A stretch of 64,000 nt of DNA, taken from the NCBI GenBank assembly GCA_019914945.1, contig CM034108.1:4226001-4290000 (forward strand), read 5' to 3'. Shown piece by piece: positions 34,601-49,600 of the stretch. The stretch's first letter is position 1. Each line of letters begins with the position of its first letter. The stretch comes from Typha latifolia (taxonomy: Eukaryota > Streptophyta > Magnoliopsida > Poales > Typhaceae). The translations under genes were made by a program, and so were the position numbers. The notes beneath the pieces were generated by a model. It did no database searches. It saw only the letters and a list, made by a program, of their open reading frames with translations, and had not been told where the DNA came from.

Positions 34601-37600
34601 AACTAGAGCATTATTTACTTATTGCAATCAGATTACCACTACAAATCTATAGCAGAGAATGAAAAATACCTGAGAAAAGTTTATGTTAGATTGCAAGTTC
34701 AAGGGATCTGTTTCTGATCCAGCATCTAAATCAAATTCACCAAAGCACAACCGGAAGTCCATAGCACACCGCAAAATGTTTTTGATGATAGCAGCTATTG
34801 ATTTAGTCTCAACAGACAAGAAACATCTGGGATATGAAGACATAAAGAATGATTAGAATGAATAGAGTACCTTGAAATGCATACTGAACATATCAGACAT
34901 AACAAAGTAACCAATTTATAATGTAGGTCGGTAGGTCAATGGAAATCTTCTGGGCACTTGCTTACCCTAATACACATGCAGAAAACAGGTAAATCTTTTG
35001 TCAAGAAAAGAGATGTAATTTTCTTTAGTGATCATTACAGGCTAAATAGTAAATAATACTGCTTAATAGGAAAACCTTTTACAACTATATCATCCATCAC
35101 ATATGGCCACAGAAAGCAATGCATGAGATTCATAATAATCAGTTTCCACCCTTTCCAACCAAAAAGGGGGAACGGTAAACACTCTTGGCAACAAAATAAA
35201 GGAAATATTATGTGCTTTGAAGTTCCTCAGCAAAGTCAGCAAATTCCACCAGTCACGTACTTTGTGGTTCAGAACTTCAGATGCATATAAATTTTGCGCA
35301 CATAATTCCCATCGCAGGTAGCAGTTCTCAGAAGGCAAAGGCAATATGTAATTCAAGCAATCAGACAATCAGGTTGGCAAACATACAGTTTAGCCTCTGC
35401 CTTATGGCTGATAGGTACCACAACCAAACCTTTAGTCCTAACCAACCATTTGGATTGTTGCTGTGTAATGTAATAGTTAATATTCAGAACAAGAGGGTCA
35501 TACCAGGTTGAGCCCAAGCCTGTATCTTGAGTTTATAAATGTCCTAGTTTCCAATCTCATGCCAAAAGACCAATCATATAGTCATTTGGCCACTGACTCA
35601 CTGTTGCTCGGCCCTGCCAGCACCTAATATAAGTATATATGAAAAGGGTTCCACTAATAACTTCTGGTTAGTTATAAACTTTAAGGAAAGTTTCTCCAAA
35701 GTCCAAACTAGTTTTCCATGAGAGAGAGAGAGAGAGCGCAACACATCTTTTCAATGACATCAAGCATTATGTAGAAAAGTCCCTTTGCATTACAGCAACT
35801 TTATTGCATCTGTTCCCAGTCATGTTTAGTTAACCTAGGCAGTGTTAAGTTTTATTTTGCACAATGCAGTTTTCATTTTCTACAGTTCACAGCCCTATGT
35901 TTGACTAGTCTAAAATCACCCTGCATTTTGGTTTTAACTCTTAAAAAGTACCTTAATATCAGTTATATACTAGCCTTGTGAAATCACAAGAGACCCTCAA
36001 CTTCTTAGCAGCAATCACTCTTGGCAGGAAGAGCTCGTGGCCTACCTCATATTTCTCTTCTTCCTCTGCAGTGTTGCCTTGTTGCACAATTGCCAGCATA
36101 GTGGCAGACACTACGCCATCCCTTTAATGACTACCTTTCACACCAACAATACTCCCACTTGCTACTTAGAGGTGATCATTGGACAAATTGGGCCGGGTTC
36201 GGACTGGGCTTTTTTAAGCAAATCGGGCTTAAAATTTTAATCGCAGCCAGGCCCACTAAGTACTCGGGTCAGACTGAGTCTGAGCTAGGCTAAAATATTA
36301 TAGTTTGTTACCGCTCACTAGCCCGTGAGATATTGGACTTGAGCCAAATGTAACGGGCTGGGTTATGAAAATTTTCATATACAATAAATAGGCCAAGTGT
36401 AACGGGTCTCCCATAAAAGTATTTTAGTTAGCTTCCATAGGAACATACTTACATAGTGGTATACAATTAACTAAATATTCGATGTGGGATTAAAAATCCA
36501 AAAAAACAGACAGGCATAGTGGGCTAGGCCACAGGAGGGTGGGGGGCATAGTGAGCCGGGCAAACAAAGACCTAGCCCATGCCACCCAACAAACTAACAT
36601 CGGGTAAGGGCCAGTTAAAATCATGCGGGTTTGGGCCGGGGCCTAGGTGGGTCGAGCTCAATGATTAGGTCTATCGCCACTTCACTTATGACCAGCTTCA
36701 CACTGGCTCGAGGTCATGTTCTAGAGAGCTTGTGTGCTCAAAAAACACCTTGCCCAAGAGGATATTGGCATAGGAGAAGACACCGAAAAGAGAAATGGCT
36801 GAGCAAGATAAAGGGGAAGAAAAGAGGTGCTTAATTAAATTATTTTCCAAATTTCCTATACTTGACCGAACAACACAAATTGAAGTGATCTCCTTTCAGA
36901 CTAAAGAAGAATAATGAGCCTTAGTTAGTAACTGCTTTAATTCAAACTTGAGATTCTTTTTGTTGGTGATTAAATAAAGAGTGAAAATGTTCTTTTGAGT
37001 AGGTCTGGAATGTAGTTGTAAATTGTAAAGAAAAGAAAAGGGTGGGTGCAAAATATAATATCTCCTAACCACATTGAATTACTATTCTATCACTGAAGTC
37101 TAAAAAGAAAATAACATTCATCATGAAAAGGTGTATATCACATTATTTCTATATAACATCAAAAATTTAATAAACAATTAAAATTATGCTATTTCTTTAT
37201 TATTAAAGATGGTGAATTTTAGCAAGTGGACTAAAGTTTTCGGTCTTTTCATGCAGATTAAAGTGAGTAGGTTCACTCATATTTTTATTTGTCTTGTATT
37301 TTATATTTAGTTACATAAACATGTATTTTTCTATGTGCAATTTGAACATATTTCTTTGTGGAAATTTAATATGATAATTCTATGTGCATAACATATGACG
37401 CATTGCATTGCTATATTGTGTGCAAAATAACAATTTCTTATGATCGTGAATATTAGCGGAAAAAATTAATAATATTGGATATTGACTTAGAGAACAGTTC
37501 CAGTATAAAACTTGCGACTTTTTCTGTGGTGACTCAAGTCTACTTAGAAATCCAGAGGAAAGTCTTATTTAAGATCACTGCGATGACTTTTTTAGATAAC

Positions 37601-40600
37601 TCTAGCGGGGTTAGAAAATTGCCTCAGTTTAGATCGAAAAACTTCCTGAGATGACTCAAATTTCTCTCAATGATTAGTAGAAGAAATAGAGTGCATTTAT
37701 CACATAGTGATAATATCTGGTGGTGACTGAGCGAGATACACCGGGATCCCACCTCCACTTATGATCTACCATTTTTATCTTTTAGTTCTTTTGGTCTTTA
37801 TATTTTAGACTATCTGCTAATTCAATTTGCTTAGAGATACATAAGTGATAACATTGGTCTTTTCTTTATGATTGGATTATATTTATTGGAGTTGTTCATA
37901 ATTAAATTCTTGCCATATTGGAACTTCAAAAAATATTAGTTAAGACATCGTGTATTTTAAGTGTATTGAGGTACATGGCTAGTCATGATTTCGATTCCGG
38001 GTCATAATATGAGTGAATTCACTTAGTTTTACTCTACATCATATTTTACAAAATGTGTAAACTACTAGTCATAGATTAACGTTATCTCCACGCAACAACA
38101 TTCTTTGTACCATTTATCCATAACCCATTCAATGCTTGGCAAAACATGACATTTCCACGCACAGGGAATGCTATACTTCGTGAAATGTTATTCTTGTGCA
38201 TTTAGCAGGCAGAACCTAAATTATGAGTACATAACTTTGAGAACAATCTTTGGCTATCGAAAATCTCCTTGTGATGATTAAAGTTTATCTTGAAATCCAA
38301 GGAATAGATCTATTCTTGATCACTATGGTGATCGATTTAAATGACTATGATGGGTACGGAAACAAACCCAAGCTAGACTAGAAAGCACTTGAGGTGTCTT
38401 TAATCTCTCTCAACAGTTAGATGACTTTTAGTTGATTTGGATCCACGAGCATTAACCTAATTAGAGATTTATTGAGACTGAGAAGTTCTGCTTAATGAAA
38501 TATGAACATGTTATTAATTTATTTCTTGCATTATTATTACTCGTGCTTTATTATTCTTATTATGAATATGCTTGGTATTTTCCATGTATCTAAATTATGG
38601 TTTTCAATTGCTAACGGGTGGATTTACCCACTAAGCTAAAATTATTAGCTTATAAAACTCTCTCTTAACATTTGAAATGTTGATCGACGACGAACAAATA
38701 TGATGCACCGGGATCCTTTTTCCTTCATTTAGGATTTGAGTTTTATCCTTTGCCGCATTAGTTGTTTTAGGGTTGCTTTGGAAGACATTAGTTGTCTTAA
38801 CCTTTGATTTCTTTATTTCCCTTTGAAGTTATTGATATCAATTTAGTTATTTATTTGTTTGGATTCTACCAATTAAATGTTTAAGGTTTCATGTATCTCA
38901 AGCTCTATTGGGCTATATGGCCGATCATAATTCTAATTTCGAGCCGTTACAATTTTTCTTTGGAACTAAGATATAGACTGCTTCACCACTGCTTCGGAGA
39001 AAAAACTGGATTCTCTTCTTTGCAAAGTGAAGTATAAGTCATGGTTTACAAGTAGGCACAGATGCATAGGTAATTACGTGTAAACAAAATAAAATGAAAG
39101 CTAAAAACAAGGTACCCAATATCTACTTCAAATGAACAAAAAATTTACTAAAATAAATATCTCATAGGAGGTAGTCATAATTAATTATGTAGAAGTGGAA
39201 ATACATATATGGCAATGCATTTCATGAAAGAAAAAGGAGTAATAGCATAATTCACTAAATAATACAAAATGTACTCTAAAGACTGACAAAAGAAAATGTC
39301 TACTCACATGTACATAGCATCAGCAAGATACGACATGTGCAAAGATTCTAAGTCCAGCATGTCTTTGACCTACATAACCAGTGGCCACAGAAGAATAAGT
39401 ATATCATTCAACAATCAGCTTCTGGTTTCTAGGTGGTAGAAAACATTCAAAAAAAAAGGCGATTAATAGAAAATGGATAACCCTAATTAAAATCTGAAAG
39501 AAAAATAAAATGAGTCAAGAAACATGAAAGCTAATTACCTGAATGGAAAATCAATTTGCAAAGCATATGGGATCATGGACACACAGAAGAAGTATTTGTA
39601 AAGACAGAGTAGAAATGGACAGATGAATAAATTTTCAGGTTGATAGGCATATAAACCGAGAAATGCTCAATATATACAGATAACTCCAGGTATCTGAATG
39701 AAAATCAAATTGCAAAGCATATGGATTCACGGACAGACAGATGAACTATTTGCAAAGACATAAAGTAGATATAGACAGATGAATAAATTTTCAAGTTGAT
39801 AGGCGTATAAACCTAGAAGTGCTCAATAGATAGAGAAAATTTCATGTAAACCTCTATGTACATATCCCCTTGTACAATATCTAATTCGGCATGTAGACCC
39901 TTCCGTCAGTCGCTACTGCAGATCTTCTGAACTTGCGTTTATGAGTTCAAAAAAGAGGACAGCATTATCTGTTCCCCACAGCTTAACCACGTCAAGTTAA
40001 GGTGCAACTAATGACATCTTGATATTCTTAGAATTCTACTACTGTCTCTTTTCTTTTGCAGCCTCTTTGTGTACCTTTCACCTTTGCCAAAGAGTAATCT
40101 AGTTGCTACATATATTACATTTGGAAACCGAGTGCATGATAGATTGGTTTTGCCTGACTAGCAGGATTTTTTAACTCCAGTGCATTTTGCATAACCATAT
40201 GAGATGAAATGGTTAAATCGCAGTGTAAAATATATTTGCATGCCTATGTGTGTGAACACAAACACAAACACACACATATATATGCACATATACTTTTACT
40301 AGTTTATACCTGATGCTTCATGGAGTCTTGAAACCGGAACCATGATACGTCAGATAATTGAGAATGTACATACTGTTGCAGCGTTGACACAAAGTGATAA
40401 ATCTGTTGTCTAGGAAGCACAAGAGAGGCTTATTAGAGAGCTACTCATCAAAAGATATACTAAATCATCACTACAAGAAAGCAATCAATTCTCATAAAGT
40501 TTTCCATATGCTTAACTAGATGTGTGAGAATACTGAAGTAAGTTATGACATTATTGTGCAAACAAATATCATGGTCCATGAGAAAGAAGATGCACCTGAG

Positions 40601-43600
40601 TCTCAGGGTGGTAGGTAACTGGGTATACTTTCTTTGCACACGCGGTGGAGGCAGGATTTTCTCAAAGTTGGGGTCGAAAAGAATAATCTTATGTATCTTT
40701 AGAACACTCATCAACTACTCTAAAAGCTCAATATATTAGAGAACAATGGTAATTTTTTTTATCTTCTATAATCTAACGCTCCTCTCTTCTGAGCTTAAGA
40801 TATTTTTTATGGGTCAGATTTTTATGACAAGATAGGCTTAGCAAGATTTGAACTCAGAACCTCTTGCTATGATACCATGCTAACTCACCAAATGCCAAAA
40901 TTATCTATTGAATAAATAGTGAGTGTAATTGGAAAGAGGAGACATCACCTATTAATGTAAAATGTAAATTGCTATGATATTATACTATCAAGAAACAAGG
41001 TTGGTCATATATAAAGTAAAAAAAAAAAAGGTACTTATCAAGGAAAATGTACATATAATGACTAGAAATGCTAAAAAGTAGGTAAGTTCCATTAGGATCA
41101 AAATCCAAAATCAATGTAAATGCAGTTCTAGATATACCAGTAACAAATAACTTAAGAAAATACTAAAAGTACCTTATTCTCATTGAGGCATTGAAGTCTT
41201 TCATTGCATTAGATCCCATGTGACGGCAGCGACAAATTGATTGCTTAGTGGCCTATTAAGCATCGTAGCACATAGATTAGGTTCAATTTTACTATTTGTA
41301 AGGTTCCAATAACATCTAATTTGTCAAATGAAAAGCAGTAACTAAGATATGCCTTGATATATAACAAATGCTTATAAACAAATAGGAAAATATAGTGCCT
41401 CAAGTAGAACAACTTGAAAGATTTTGAAAATTTTGGCCAACTGCAATGGTAAGTTGGTAACTATTGTCCGTTCAGAATACTAAATATATTGTCAAGGTAA
41501 ATTATGCAGTGAAATTAATTTTCTTGGTGATTTAATCTTTTCAAGTTTAATCATTGGTAAGTTAACAATAAATCCCTCTAGTTCAAGTTTTAACAATAAT
41601 ACTATTCATGCAGACACGTATAGAAGCTTTGGATCAGTTTCTCAACCAATGTAGGTTTCACCAATTTACAATGTGATTTTCTCCCATTCCTTCTAGTTCA
41701 AGTTTTAACAATAATATTATTCATGCATTGGGATCAGTTTCTCAACCAATGTAGGTTTCACCAATTTACAATGTGATTTTCTCTCATTCCTTTTTTGACA
41801 TATAACTCAGCATCTTTTCGAAAGAGGATGTTTTCTTTACAGTAGTAGATTTTATATGCCACTTTAGATGTCCGGAACATATTAGATGGCACTAATAAAA
41901 ACTTAAAAAGAGAAAAGATTAATGAGCTGTAAAAGAAAATAAAGAAATATGTTCAATTTAAGAATTTGTATGGTAGATATGCTTCCATTATGGCAACTAA
42001 ATTCTTAAGACGGTTCAGATGTGTGGTTATGCTGAGCATTCAATAAGCCTCTCAGCTAGACCAGGCTGAGATCACAAGGGAATAGGAATTGCAGAACTAT
42101 CGTCAAGATTAACTCCAAGAACTTTATTATAGCAGCGAACATGCATGACAAATAGTGGAATTAAATGAGATTACCTTTAGAATGCACCATGTATCAGTTA
42201 ATGAGAAGACAGCAAGTCTGACTTGAATGAGATAGCCAAAAATTGTAGCATACTTTTTCAGGGCATCTGGGGTGATAATGATACTGATAGGCCAATCAAC
42301 TTTATAACCCAGTAGCATAGAATCAAAAACATGGAGACCTGCCATTAAAATTGCTAGGCAATAAATAGTCTGAAACAAGGAAATTCTTTGAGAATCTAAC
42401 AAAAAAAAACAGCAATGATGTGTATATCCCAAGAATAAGAAAGTACCTACCAGTAGCAGAAGTTGAAAGAGGAATTATGCTTTGTTCTTTCATGTAAACA
42501 TAGAGCCTTTCTTTATATGGATCTGACTCACATGAAGATCTTTGTAATGCCAAGTCTAGGAAACTTTGAATCTCCACTATTTTTCGCTCAGGCTCAATAT
42601 TAGACCATTTCTTACATGAAAAATGTTAAAATTAGAGAGGCTTTCAAAACTGTATCCATAGTTCTATCAAGGTTTGATGAATCACATAAGCATAACTAAG
42701 ACTAAGTACCTGATGACAAAGAGAAACAATGAATAAATCTGCCCAGTCTGCCAGTTCCATAAAATGGTAGCGCCGTAGTGCCAACAAATGTTCAGGCAGA
42801 TCAAATCTTTCCTCAAGCAACTTTATAGTAAAGTTACTAACGTACTTATATCTTTCATAGTTAAGGAAACAAGGATTAAGTCTCTCCTTGCCAGGAGAAT
42901 CTGTTAACATTACCAATATTATCACTCTTGGCTCTTGGGCATAAAAGGCGGTTCTCCTGTAAATCTAAAATATGCTGCCATATTATCTACTTGATTAAAC
43001 AGCATATTCAGATAGCTCTAAGTTTATTTACTATTAGAGCAATCAAGACAAATGGTAAGAGATTAATGAAGTATTAAATCCTTTTATTTTATTTACAGAA
43101 AATAAAATAAATATTCAACTCAAGCAAAGCAACTAAACTCATCAAGTTATTTGCATTGTACAAGTGAACCAAATTATTTCATGACTCACATTAAGCAATA
43201 TTTAGACATATTAATAGGTATCACTGATTGATGCACTTCTATGCAGCAATCTTGAATACACACTAGTAAAACCTACGTTCATATTTGACACAAAAAAGCA
43301 CTATGATACACCAAGTTGGTAGTAGGAAGATGGTAATTCTTCATAATAAAACACTGATGTCTAGTTCTGTGCACTAACATGGTCATGCCTAAGTCGATGT
43401 GGCCTATCAACGATGTGGCGATGTATAATAAAAAGATAATCTTAGTTGCCAAACAACTTATAGCACAGAAAGGGAACATGATGAGACTCGAAGCAAGTAA
43501 ATCTTGCTACAGTGAGGTAATGCACTTATTTAGATGCAAAAACTACTAGGAGAAAAATAAAGGAGAATCTTATTAACTACTATATTATGATGAGAACAAG

Positions 43601-46600
43601 TTTGCAGCAAGTACTATGAAGTTATGAATTGACTTATGAGAAAATTTGAGGCAAGTGCTGGTCTGCTACTAAGAGACAACATTTACCAAGAGTATACTTC
43701 CAGTGCAAGTGAAGTTTTACAAGGATACTGAAGTAAGATTTCTTGCATGATGCATTTGTCAATGACGACATCAATTGGAATCTCAGACACCATCTCTGAA
43801 CCATGCCAAGTATACCCAGTACTGCATTTCACATCACCAGAATATTTCAAAGATCCTACCCAACCAGCTCCACCAGAAGCATTTGGTGGTAGGTTCTCTA
43901 GAATAGGTGTTGCTTCTTTTGATGAAGAAATGAGGCTTGGAACTTCCTGACTTCCGGCATTATCTTGAACAAAGTCAGCAGATTTCTCATGCACTTTACA
44001 GGTAGAAATACCAGAACTCACACGCACAGGAGCTTCAACCTGAGAACCATTGTGAGGACTGGAACACATATTTCCTGAATATACCTCGCAAGGATTTACA
44101 ATAGATGAGAAGTCAAAGCATGGAAACAATTGTTTCTGATTCTTTATGTGGTTTCTATCACTTGAAAAGCACTCTCGATGAAACCAAGCAGCTTTTGTCA
44201 GCATGGGGTTAGTGCTGAAGTCACAATGCCTGGTAGTTTCCAATGATCGGTTCAAATGTGAAGGCTGAGGTCTATTTCTGTCATTCATGAGGCTGAGCAG
44301 TATTAAAGGATCTAATTTAGAACTTGAGGAAAAAAGTACATCACCAAAAGGTGATTCTTTCTTTTCAAGGGAGTCTGTATTCTCATAAGTCGTATATGTT
44401 GTGTCCTCACTTGAGTGCATCTTATCAGATATTAAACAGTTCATATTGCTATATAAAGGATTCTTGAGGAGTAACCCAAGTGGCCAGCATCTAAGACATT
44501 GATAATCTACATCCAATGTCCTATGTACTGAACTATATGTTATTTCACTAGATTGAACAGAAAAAGGACTCTGGCTTGACTTCTTGTCCTCGTAATGCTG
44601 ATGGATAGTAATGGAAGGATTAATTCCTTTATGAATAGAATGTATAGATACTTGAGAAGGGAATAGCTTTTCAGTTCTGATCTGCAATCCATTTGTACCG
44701 GCATAGTATGAAGACAGGTTTGACTCTGATACATTATCACAAAACTCATCAATTTCATCCTCATTTTCATCTCTAGAACTACATGAAGAAGAAAATTCTG
44801 AAACTTGTAATGGATCCCCCTCATATGAAGATTCGTCAGATGTATAAGAAGCCTCGGTATCTTTCCGACCTGCATTTCTGATGAGAGAAAAGATTGTAAA
44901 AAGGAATTCAAGTAGCATGTAGAGAGAGATAAGAGACAAAAAACTACGAAATATTTAACTATAGAAGACTGATGTACGACGCACTACAAAATAAATTTTG
45001 TGAAGGAAGAAAGGCAGATTAGTAACATACACAATGATAGCTGATTGTCCGTTGGCGTTGGCAGAATACATCAAGTCTTCATCAGAAACCAAAATAGCTG
45101 GAATATTCATACTTCGTTTACCAAGAAAGTTAGGTGCAGTACCATAAGGATTTACCTAAAAAGGAATTTTCTAAAATTAAAACCTCAAAAAGAAAATTTG
45201 GCTCTGTAAAAGAGCACCCTGAGAAGTAACAAACATTCAATCAAAAATAGTAGACAACAGAGTAATAACAGAACAAGCTAAGGCAACATATCAGTAAACA
45301 AGAAACAAGCCAAGTATTATTTTGGCCACGTTTAATTCATAAATATGGTAAATTCTAGAATATATATTCATCTTTGTTATCCTCAAAATGATGTCTTTCT
45401 TCTAGGAATAATTATTCTTATATTCACTTATATTCTAACATAAGAATATAATAATTATTTCTGATGTGATATAAAGTGAAGAAAAATATGAAAAAATGTG
45501 TTTTATTTTTTATAAAATTATCGTGAATACCTTTAATTTGATATAAAATAGATTGATGGGATAGATATCAAGGGTAAATTAGTAATTGGGTTAGTGTATG
45601 GTATAAAATGTAATTTGATAAATAGTGTTTGTATTCTAGAATAAGGTTAATTATAATTTTTAGCTATTATTCTGGAATAAGAAAAAGTTATACCTGAAGT
45701 GACCAAAGGCTTAGGAAACCGTAAAAATAGCTGAGATAAACTATTGCCAAAAACTTTTCTCTTGTCCATACAAATGAAAATGTATCTAGAGATCTCACAG
45801 TCCAAAAATGATTTAATATTCACCTGAAAAGTGTAGCCACCCGAAATATAAAACTCCTACATGGTCTAATAGAATTCAAATCGGTTTCCAGTCTGTGTTG
45901 TTTGTATCATTTCATCCTTCAATGTGAAGGGCATACATTTTTTAGTTAGTAACAGTTGCCGCTTATACCCTGAATGACTGATGACCTGGGCTCATGAAAT
46001 GGCCCACAACTAGCCAAATTTACTAACAAGTCATACTAAGAATATTTCTAGTAGTGAATTGATTCCCATTAATCATCTAACTAGTTCTCTGATTAACTAA
46101 ATCAACCATAGTAAATACATAAAACCCTACTTTCCCCTAACATTCAAAACTTAATTTAGAAAATTATCTCAGCCAAAAACTCTCCTGACGATGGCAAACC
46201 TCATGCAAAATATTGGTTATTACTGGGAACCCATGTTGACTATTAATCGATGCAGCAAAATTGTTGAATATTTTCAAATCTCATCTAAAGGTGGCAGTAT
46301 TCACTGTAGTATATCCATGTACATATCGAGGCATACACTTCACATATGACATGCATGGCTACATGGATTGTCATGCCAGGCGTGCCAACCTGCAGAGTTT
46401 GGCACTTACCATGCAAATAAACTACCAGATTTTACATTAATCGGGTTTTACCCTATAACAACAACCAAATGCTACCTAAATGTATTTCAGCTAAAGTTAG
46501 TTATAAGCCATCTAATGCATTAGACTATGAGCTAGATAATAAGCATTAAAACACGAAAACATTATATTCAGAAACAGTTCTAATTAGGGAGACAAAAGGT

Positions 46601-49600
46601 AAATGATAAGAGTTGGTTATGGACTAAACTTCACAATCAATAAATTTATTCATTTGGTATGTTAGAACGATCATAATAAGAATCTGTCGAAAGGGTTGAA
46701 GTCACAACAATGCAAAACTTATATCAAACAAATAGTAGTTTAAATGATATTTCTTAGCTCAAAAGCTCACACATCTAAAGGGCAAGGGCCAAAGTTTTGA
46801 TCTATCATTCAGGTGACTTGAATAGATTGCTCCTCTTTCTTTGATTAATGTTTTGTGAAACCTGGTTTTCTATAGAATTTGAAATGTCATGAGCTGCCCT
46901 ATGTATTAAACAATATTGATTTTGAAAGAGCCATATTAATGCCGTTGGACTTAAAATCCACTGTTTTATACACTATCTTTTTATGAATCACAAGTACATA
47001 TGACACAGACGAACAATTCAAAAGTAGGCCTTATAATCATCTCTTATGAATCTCAAATATGTCTATAAAACAATTGGATCATTCTAAAAAATATTTGAAG
47101 GATGCAGCCTAATGAAATTGATTAAAGCTATTGTTTATTTTGGTTTGCTTTTACTTCTCTACATTAGGTTCTTATCCTATTGATTGGGCTCTTGAGCTCA
47201 TAATTTTACTTTCCCTTCTCTTTGGACTCTCAGGTAATATGAGGATGTAGGACTGCAGTAACGTCATTTTGCTCTAATGAACTGAGTTGTACCGGATCTC
47301 CAGTAAAGGCCTACTTAAAAAGGGCTAAAAAGTGAACATCCCACAACAAAACCTCCGGAATAAAGAGGTACAGACTTAAATGAAATCAATTAGCATAAGA
47401 CCAATCAAGCATTTGAAACATCTAAAAGTAGCAGTAGTTGACTTCGTAGTTGTAACTCAACAGCTTCTACATGGAACAAGAAATAACTATGGGCCCATTT
47501 AGATAGCTGGGATAAGAGGGTTTATCCGACCCTCCCTTATCCCAAAAAATCTTGCCAAACAAAGGACAGAGAGCTGGGATTAAAAAAAAGGAATGAAGGG
47601 GTTTATCCGGATATCTATCTTTATCCAAATTTTGGCTCGGTTAGAAAATTGAGATATCCCACCCCTTTATCAAAAAAACCAAATTACCAATTTGACCCTG
47701 TCCAAAGGAATTCTAAATAAATTTAAAAGTTGTAAAATATAATAACTTAATGGGATTTCCAAATAGTTGTGAAATAAAAATTACAATTTATATTTAAGTT
47801 TTCACCTAATTAGATTTTTCATATTTCTTCAAAAAATTAATAATATATATCTATTAATATCAAACTAAGGAAAGGGAAATAAGGTTAATGATAAATTTTA
47901 TCTTTTATCCCACCTATCACAACCAAACACTATTCTTATCCCATCTTTTTATCCAATACGTGCCATTCTTTTTCCAACCAAACACTCAAAATGAAATTGG
48001 GATTAAAACTACCTTTATCCTGGATAAGTCCTCATTTTATCCCAATCCTTATTCCGTTGCCAAATGGACCCTATAAAGTATCCTTTAAAACAGTGCTTAG
48101 GATAATAATCAATAAATCTCAGAGATAGTAATGAGAATATCCAATAACATTTACTTGTGATTTGAAATCAGTAATGAAGCAATGTACCAGACATTGAAGT
48201 TGCAAAACAATAACAGAGAGTGAAAATTTGGCTCTTACTGTGTGATTCATCAACTGATATCTGATGCCAAATTTCGAGAAAACATTTTGAACCTTCTCCA
48301 ACATTGTCTTGTGCATAACTTCCCTTTTATGTACTAGGGTTTCTATTCCCTTTTTGGAGAAAGTTAATGAGTTCAACATTAATCGAGAATTACCAGATGA
48401 GTCAAACCAACAAGGAAGAATTTCTTCCAGATTTGCCAGCTCAGAAGAGATAAAAGCTCCTTCACTAATGATGGAAAGATTGCACAAGTTCAGAAGCTTT
48501 ACAAGAACTTGAAGCTGTTGTCCAGCTCGGAGAAGAGGACGAGAAACATCTTTAAGAAAACAAGGAACAGACACATTGTTTCGCTCCTGCATATATCACA
48601 TTTCCCAATAGTCAAGAACAAGCACCATAATACACATTTAGCCAAGACATAAGCATGCAAACATATATAGCAGGCTAAATACCAATGCATGCACACATAG
48701 AAGTATACATTTGTCCTGCAGACGTGTATTTAAATAAAAATATTTCCAAAACTACTTTTTCAAGCTTTCAAGATTCTGATACCAAAATATTGCAAGGGAA
48801 AGAATTACTACCTTGACACTGATTAGTGACATATCATCGCCCAAAGCTACATTACAATTTGAAGTTCGTAAATCATCCAAGTATGCTACCAGAAACTCCG
48901 CATAAGGATCATCGATACTTGCTCGGTAAATCCATGACTTGATAAAACCACAATAGGGTTCACAAGAGCAGATGAATAAATATTTAAGGAGTCCATGATG
49001 AACTGGATCAGCATCCTAAAGTAACAAAAAAGTCCAGAAAGAAAAGAAAATATCAGTTGTCACCATGTAATCAAAAGCATTTTACACAGAAAAGAAGAAA
49101 AATAGTGATATGCTGCTAATAAAAACATAATACTGTTTAGGCTTCATATCACTAACAATCTATTTCAGGAAGAATACTCAATAACCTCATTAAAAATCAA
49201 GCATTAGCACCTAAATTGAAACAAAAGTACTGATTAATGATCCTATGAGAATATTTTACCCCCTGTGATGTCCCAGAGGCAGTATATTTAAAGATGCCAG
49301 AGATAACAGAAAAATATGAATTTACACAAATTTGCTTGATAAAATGGTATAAGACATAATGAAATTGGAAGTGCAAAGCCTTCAGATCAATTAACACATA
49401 TCATGAATGTATTTGCAGAATTTCTAGTCCTTTAAGAATAAATGCTGATGTAATTTTGACAGGCTGAATTGTAATGTGGCTGCAAGAAGCCAAGAACCAT
49501 GGCAGAAGACTTAAACATAAAATTAGTAGATACAGAACAGTGGTATTCATAACATGGCGATATTGGAAAACAATATCCAGCTAAAAATTCTACCAGAGGA

